Below, in pieces: positions 6,353-9,105 of a DNA stretch of 9,105 nt. The notes beneath the pieces were generated by a model. It was not told the origin of the DNA. It searched no databases and was given only the letters and a program-made list of their open reading frames with translations. Source of the stretch: Dechloromonas sp. (GTDB lineage: Bacteria > Pseudomonadota > Gammaproteobacteria > Burkholderiales > Rhodocyclaceae); the NCBI GenBank assembly GCA_017302355.1, contig JAFLDQ010000146.1, forward strand, positions 1-9,105. Reading direction: 5' to 3'. Numbering within the stretch: position 1 is the stretch's first letter; every line of letters begins with the position of its first letter. Both the position numbers and the translations under genes were made by a program.

Positions 6353-8802
6353 ATAGTAATTCCCGCATGAATAGCCTTAGTAACAATGAATGGATTGTCG
6401 ACTTTGATGAAAACCGGCATTACGTTACCGGCATCGTGCCCGAGGTCTTCATATTGACTGCTTGCCCCGGCGTAGTGCGATGCCACGTAAGGGTCGCTTG
6501 TGAATTCGATAGCATAGCGCGCGCTGGAAATTCCGTTCTCACCAGCCCTGCTTGGGTCAAATTCTGAAAAATCACTGTAGGTTCCGTGATACACAACCAT
6601 CGGCTCTTTCGTCACCGGGTCGATGACCTTTGATGCGCCGGCCTTGACACGATCAAGCAGCCGGCGCACACTTTCAGTCAAGCCCGCCTGTGGTGGTTGT
6701 CGATTTTCGATGCCACGCTCAATCCCGCTTTGCGGGGCATCCAGCGCGGGCTTTTCTACGTCTATCGACTCCACCGAATACAGCGGATTTGGCTCATTCG
6801 GCCCGGTGGTTTCCTTGACCGTCATCTTGACCATGACGACATTTCCATCATGCCCGATCATTGGCGCAACGTAGCGACGAATCGCCTTGATTGTCGGCTC
6901 GCCTTTGCGGTCAGCATGGCTCGTATTCAACAACGCATGGCGGAATAGTTGGTCAAGATTGGCAACAGCCAAGGCATGATCGACGGCATTTGACGATTTT
7001 AGCGTAGCGCTGCCACTTGTCATCTTGCCGAGATTGCCATTGGAAACCGTCGCCCTCAGCTTCGTCGAAAGATTTTCTATCGGCTGATTGACGAACTTCG
7101 TGGCCAGTTCTCGCGCTTGATCCAGTGTGCGAGCCGCCCTGCTTGCAGTCGCATTGGCAGCCGCTTCCCAATCCCCGAACCATGCCTTGAACAAGGGCGT
7201 GCGCACCTGCACCCACTGGCGATAGTTGAGCTTCGTCTTGCCGTCGGCCTTGGCCTTCTCCCATGCCGTTTCGCCGCCGTAAGCCTTCTCGACCTCGGCA
7301 TACTGCCGCTTCGCCTCTTCCAGCGGCGCATCGAACATTGACGCCAGCACGGCCGCGCCGTCCTGTTTATTACCGTAGTCAATTACCGTAGTGCCACTAC
7401 GGTTATTCGCAATTACCGTAGTGTCAGCAGCCAGCAACGCATCATGCGCCATCTGGATCAAGTCATTTTCAGTAAGAGAATTGGCCCAGGCGAACACACG
7501 GAAGCGCTCTGAGCCGGCGAACGCCGCACCCACCTTGCGCAGCGCCTTGCGGAACCACGCCCGAACGCGCTGGGTGAAGGTGGATTTCGGGTGAGCCTCG
7601 ATGTAATACGCCAAGCCCTCCTCGAGCACATGCTCCGGCTTGGTATCTTCTGGAACCCGCGCAAACGCCGCCTGCATCGCCTTGTTGCCCATCTGGCGCA
7701 TGCCGTCGGCAGCCTTGAGAATCTTCTGGAATTCGGCGTCGCTCTTGCCCAAGTGCATCACATGAACGGCAACCTCGTGCTTTACCAGCCCCTCGATCTG
7801 GCTGGCCGTCCAGTCCTGCGGAATGTTGTCGGCGATGATGTGGACAGTGCCGTCCTGCGGGTCGACGTAGGCGCGGATGCGGCCCCGGTCAGCGGAGAAT
7901 CGCGTCTTGCCGGTACGGTCATAGGTGATGCGGCCCGGCATCTCGCCGAAGTACAGCGCGCCGGCTTCCCGGTAGTCCAGGGGCATTGCCGCGTTGGCGT
8001 TGGCGTAAGCCTCGCCGCTGCGCCGGACAACCAGCGTCAGCCCGTGTTCGTCGGCGAATCGCTGGAAACGAGTCGGAACCTTGACGCGGGGCGGCCCGGT
8101 GACGATGGCGCGTCCGTCGTCGGCAACGGTGAAGGTGATGCCGCGCCCGGGCGCTTCGATACCAGCCGCAGCACGACGTAGGGCGCGGAGTTCGGCCCCG
8201 TCGATAGTTCTGTTGCGAGCGGTTTCAGGCTGTACTTCATACTCGGATTGTGCGCCTTCCGCCTGCGAATAGAAAGCATCGCCAAGAATCCGTGCCGGAA
8301 TCTCTGCCGCCGTGTGAATCTTGACCAGCCCGCCGTCGATCAGCGCCCGGATGGCGTTGCCGGCCTTGCCGGGAATGGAGGCGATGGCGGAGCGGAGGGA
8401 TTGGGGGGTGTGAGTGTTGGCGGGCTGCTGGCCTTGGCTGTAGCGCGAACCGTACCGATTGACGACATCGGCCTCAGTGACTACACTATCCATGTGGCCT
8501 TTCATAAGGTCCGCTACGCTCGCAGGCAATGGATGACGAGTAGCGGAACCCGAAAGGTCATTTTCATTTCTGACGTAGCGCAACAGTCCAGATTTTGTCC
8601 AGTACGCCAGTGACGCCCCGGCATCGGACTTCTCATGGACGCTAGCCACATCGTTGATAACAAGCGCGCCATGCGCCTTATTCAGATGCACGATGGCAAC
8701 AACCGGCTTGTCGTTGTTCGAGGCGATTTCGGTCAGGATAACCAGGCCGTCTCCGGTCGCGCTATTGAATACGGCAAGCGGATGCGCCGGCCCCGATTTT
8801 TC
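6325..8802 (-). CDS. Large polyvalent protein, N-terminal fragment (BECR remnant, metallopeptidase, LPD3-like, ART), truncated by an IS
   Basis: The frame is open from the IS boundary at about 8802 to TAG at 6325. A GTG at 8691 is the first possible internal start (788 residues, numbering used here), but family-like sequence continues upstream of it (HPLAVFNSATG, LVILTE), so the true N-terminus was lost to the IS. Upstream residues plus 1-45 look like the end of a MuF-C/BECR domain (VINDVASVHEK at 11-21). Residues about 240-390 form a metallopeptidase-like domain with HEVAVH at 305-310 (HExxxH) and a candidate third ligand in EEGLAYYIE at 357-365. FKAWFGDWE at 501-509 is a linker typical of these proteins. 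Residues about 530-645 resemble LPD3 (AVANLDQLFRHAL, then KMTVKET). ART motifs begin at VVYHGTYSDF (699-708) with FTSDPYVASHYA at 730-741. The final 12 or so residues are out of frame with the family. ADP-ribosylation of host targets is the family expectation; the gene looks inactivated here. Confidence 0.75.
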   Translation of the reverse strand, partial: EKSGPAHPLAVFNSATGDGLVILTEIASNNDKPVVAIVHLNKAHGALVINDVASVHEKSDAGASLAYWTKSGLLRYVRNENDLSGSATRHPLPASVADLMKGHMDSVVTEADVVNRYGSRYSQGQQPANTHTPQSLRSAIASIPGKAGNAIRALIDGGLVKIHTAAEIPARILGDAFYSQAEGAQSEYEVQPETARNRTIDGAELRALRRAAAGIEAPGRGITFTVADDGRAIVTGPPRVKVPTRFQRFADEHGLTLVVRRSGEAYANANAAMPLDYREAGALYFGEMPGRITYDRTGKTRFSADRGRIRAYVDPQDGTVHIIADNIPQDWTASQIEGLVKHEVAVHVMHLGKSDAEFQKILKAADGMRQMGNKAMQAAFARVPEDTKPEHVLEEGLAYYIEAHPKSTFTQRVRAWFRKALRKVGAAFAGSERFRVFAWANSLTENDLIQMAHDALLAADTTVIANNRSGTTVIDYGNKQDGAAVLASMFDAPLEEAKRQYAEVEKAYGGETAWEKAKADGKTKLNYRQWVQVRTPLFKAWFGDWEAAANATASRAARTLDQARELATKFVNQPIENLSTKLRATVSNGNLGKMTSGSATLKSSNAVDHALAVANLDQLFRHALLNTSHADRKGEPTIKAIRRYVAPMIGHDGNVVMVKMTVKETTGPNEPNPLYSVESIDVEKPALDAPQSGIERGIENRQPPQAGLTESVRRLLDRVKAGASKVIDPVTKEPMVVYHGTYSDFSEFDPSRAGENGISSARYAIEFTSDPYVASHYAGASSQYEDLGHDAGNVMPVFIKVDNPFIVTKAIHAGITMWRMEFLTR
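6721..6737. repeat. Coding-embedded palindrome, CCCCGCAAAG core, copy 2
   Basis: CCCGC (6724-6728) and GCGGG (6732-6736) flank TTT. Read on the minus strand, the site is CCCCGCAAAG, one base, then GGGATT, which matches copy 1 (4586-4603) except for the one- or two-base spacer. It lies in the linker between the LPD3-like and ART domains of the polyvalent gene (DAPQSGIERG). Confidence 0.55.
7369..7423. repeat. Clustered ATTACCGTAGT direct and inverted repeats in coding sequence
   Basis: ATTACCGTAGT occurs at 7369-7379. CAATTACCGTAGTG occurs exactly at 7380-7393 and 7410-7423, 30 bp apart. An inverted copy, CACTACGGTTATT, sits between them at 7395-7407. ACCGTAGTG (7385-7393) and CACTACGGT (7395-7403) form a 9-bp inverted repeat with one base between. 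The spacing is compatible with the reading frame, and the polyvalent protein acquires the repeated TTVI peptides at residues 424-427 and 434-437 in a linker between the first metallopeptidase-like domain and the LPD3-like region. Confidence 0.75.
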
Positions 8803-8805
8803 TGT

Positions 8806-8830
8806 ACACGAATTTGGGGTTAAATCGTGT
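8806..8830. other. Subterminal hairpin of the IS, upstream of the transposase
   Basis: ACACGA (8806-8811) pairs with TCGTGT (8825-8830). TTT (8813-8815) and AAA (8822-8824) extend the stem past a bulged A, and GGGGTT is the loop. It lies between the IS end and the ribosome binding site. Such a structure could limit transposase synthesis from transcripts entering from outside, or simply be part of the transposase binding region; this is inference. Confidence 0.4.
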
Positions 8831-8836
8831 CTGAAG

Positions 8837-8842
8837 AAGGAG
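8837..8842 (+). promoter_or_regulatory. Ribosome binding site of the IS transposase ORF
   Basis: AAGGAG at 8837-8842, seven bases before the ATG at 8850. It is a strong match and confirms this start for a gene whose end is not in the window. Confidence 0.75.
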
Positions 8843-8849
8843 TCGTAAA

Positions 8850-9105
8850 ATGCTGAATCAATCGAATGTGGGTGGGGTTGCGCCGGGCTTGCCGGAAGGA
8901 GCGCGTAGCGCGACTGGAGGCGAGCCCGGCGCGGCCGCCGAGGTGAAGCGGTGGTCGGCGGGACGGAAGAAGGGAGTTGTGCTGCGCCTGCTGCGCGGCG
9001 AGCCGGTCGATGCCGTCTCGCGCGAGGTGTCGGTGCCGATATACAAGCTCGAACGCTGGCGCGACCGGGCGCTTGCCGGCATCGACGCCGGCCTCAAGGA
9101 ACGCG
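8850..9105 (+). CDS. IS3-family-type transposase OrfA-like protein, N-terminal part (partial)
   Basis: The frame is open from ATG 8850 to the window end, giving 85 full codons. After a variable glycine- and alanine-rich leader of about 30 residues comes KRWSAGRKKGVVLRLLRGEP, then VDAVSREVSVPIYKLERWRD and ALAGIDAGLKER. This is the helix-turn-helix pattern of OrfA-type proteins in IS3-like elements (RWSAGRK start, 'LLRGE', a recognition helix ending in ERWRD). It would bind the IS ends; in that family a following OrfB with the DDE catalytic domain is made by frameshifting or from a separate start, and it must lie beyond the window. The family level is a confident recall; the subgroup is not assignable from this part. 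Confidence 0.75.
   Translation, partial: MLNQSNVGGVAPGLPEGARSATGGEPGAAAEVKRWSAGRKKGVVLRLLRGEPVDAVSREVSVPIYKLERWRDRALAGIDAGLKER

Larger units (their letters stand above)
8803..9105 (+). mobile_element. Left end of an IS3-type insertion sequence (partial)
   Basis: The inferred left terminus is TGTACACGAATTTGGGG, starting at about 8803, with the 5'-TG expected of IS3-type ends. It lies 47 bp before the transposase start, exactly where the minus-strand polyvalent reading frame stops looking like its family. The right end, its inverted repeat and any target-site duplication are outside the window, so the boundary may be off by several bases. Insertion orientation is opposite to the disrupted gene. 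Confidence 0.65.

Noticed and set aside
6325..6370. Programmed -1 frameshift joining the two polyvalent frames
   Set aside because: The overlap has no X XXY YYZ slippery heptamer; the nearest, G GGA ATT, is imperfect and no clear stimulatory stem follows. A simple indel or sequencing error is more likely.
7369..7423. CRISPR array from the repeated ATTACCGTAGT units
   Set aside because: The units are 11-14 bp, variably spaced, include an inverted copy, and lie inside a coding frame; there are no spacer-length intervals or cas genes.

Overview
This is a mobile or accessory DNA window from a GC-rich bacterium, most likely a proteobacterium (beta- or gamma-). That placement rests on base composition and the general look of the proteins. 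No rRNA, tRNA, CRISPR array or housekeeping gene was seen that could fix the taxon.

Left block (about 1-3990, plus strand). The last 25 codons of an unidentified gene are followed by a tight, translationally coupled run. It holds a DUF3987-type (YfjI-like) primase/helicase-associated ATPase-like protein (182-1819), a protein with a repeat-rich N-terminus and a four-cysteine C-terminus (1806-2411), a conserved-looking helical protein of unknown function (2408-3226), a 38-residue ORF (3223-3339), and a protein with a CxxxxC/CxxC putative zinc site (3344-3988). Junctions are 14-bp and 4-bp overlaps or a 4-bp gap, so this reads as one transcript. The block looks like the replication/accessory module of an integrative element or prophage-like island. 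Its most striking part is a 158-bp array of paired 9-bp-period GTCAGT units, a perfect 22-bp inverted repeat and three AAATATT boxes, written in frame into the second gene.

Right block (about 3902-8802, minus strand). This is one very large 'polyvalent' protein gene of the kind carried by phages and conjugative elements, now broken in three ways. The parts recognised, N to C, are: the end of a MuF-C/BECR (barnase-EndoU-ColicinE5/D-RelE-like) fold, a metallopeptidase-like domain with HExxxH, an LPD3-like region, an ADP-ribosyltransferase (ART) domain, a second metallopeptidase-like domain with HExxH, another BECR/MuF-C-like region, and the start of an LPD38-like region. A one-base frameshift splits the ART domain near 6361. 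The 5' end is cut off by an insertion sequence at about 8803. The 3' end fuses into non-homologous sequence and runs antisense into the end of the 3344-3988 gene. Short palindromes and repeats sit inside its coding sequence at about 4577, 6721 and 7369.

Right edge (8803-9105). The left end of an IS3-type insertion sequence, with its first transposase ORF starting at 8850 and leaving the window.

The only clearly gene-free stretch is about 80-181 (roughly 100 bp); apart from the ribosome binding site of the next gene I see nothing convincing in it.
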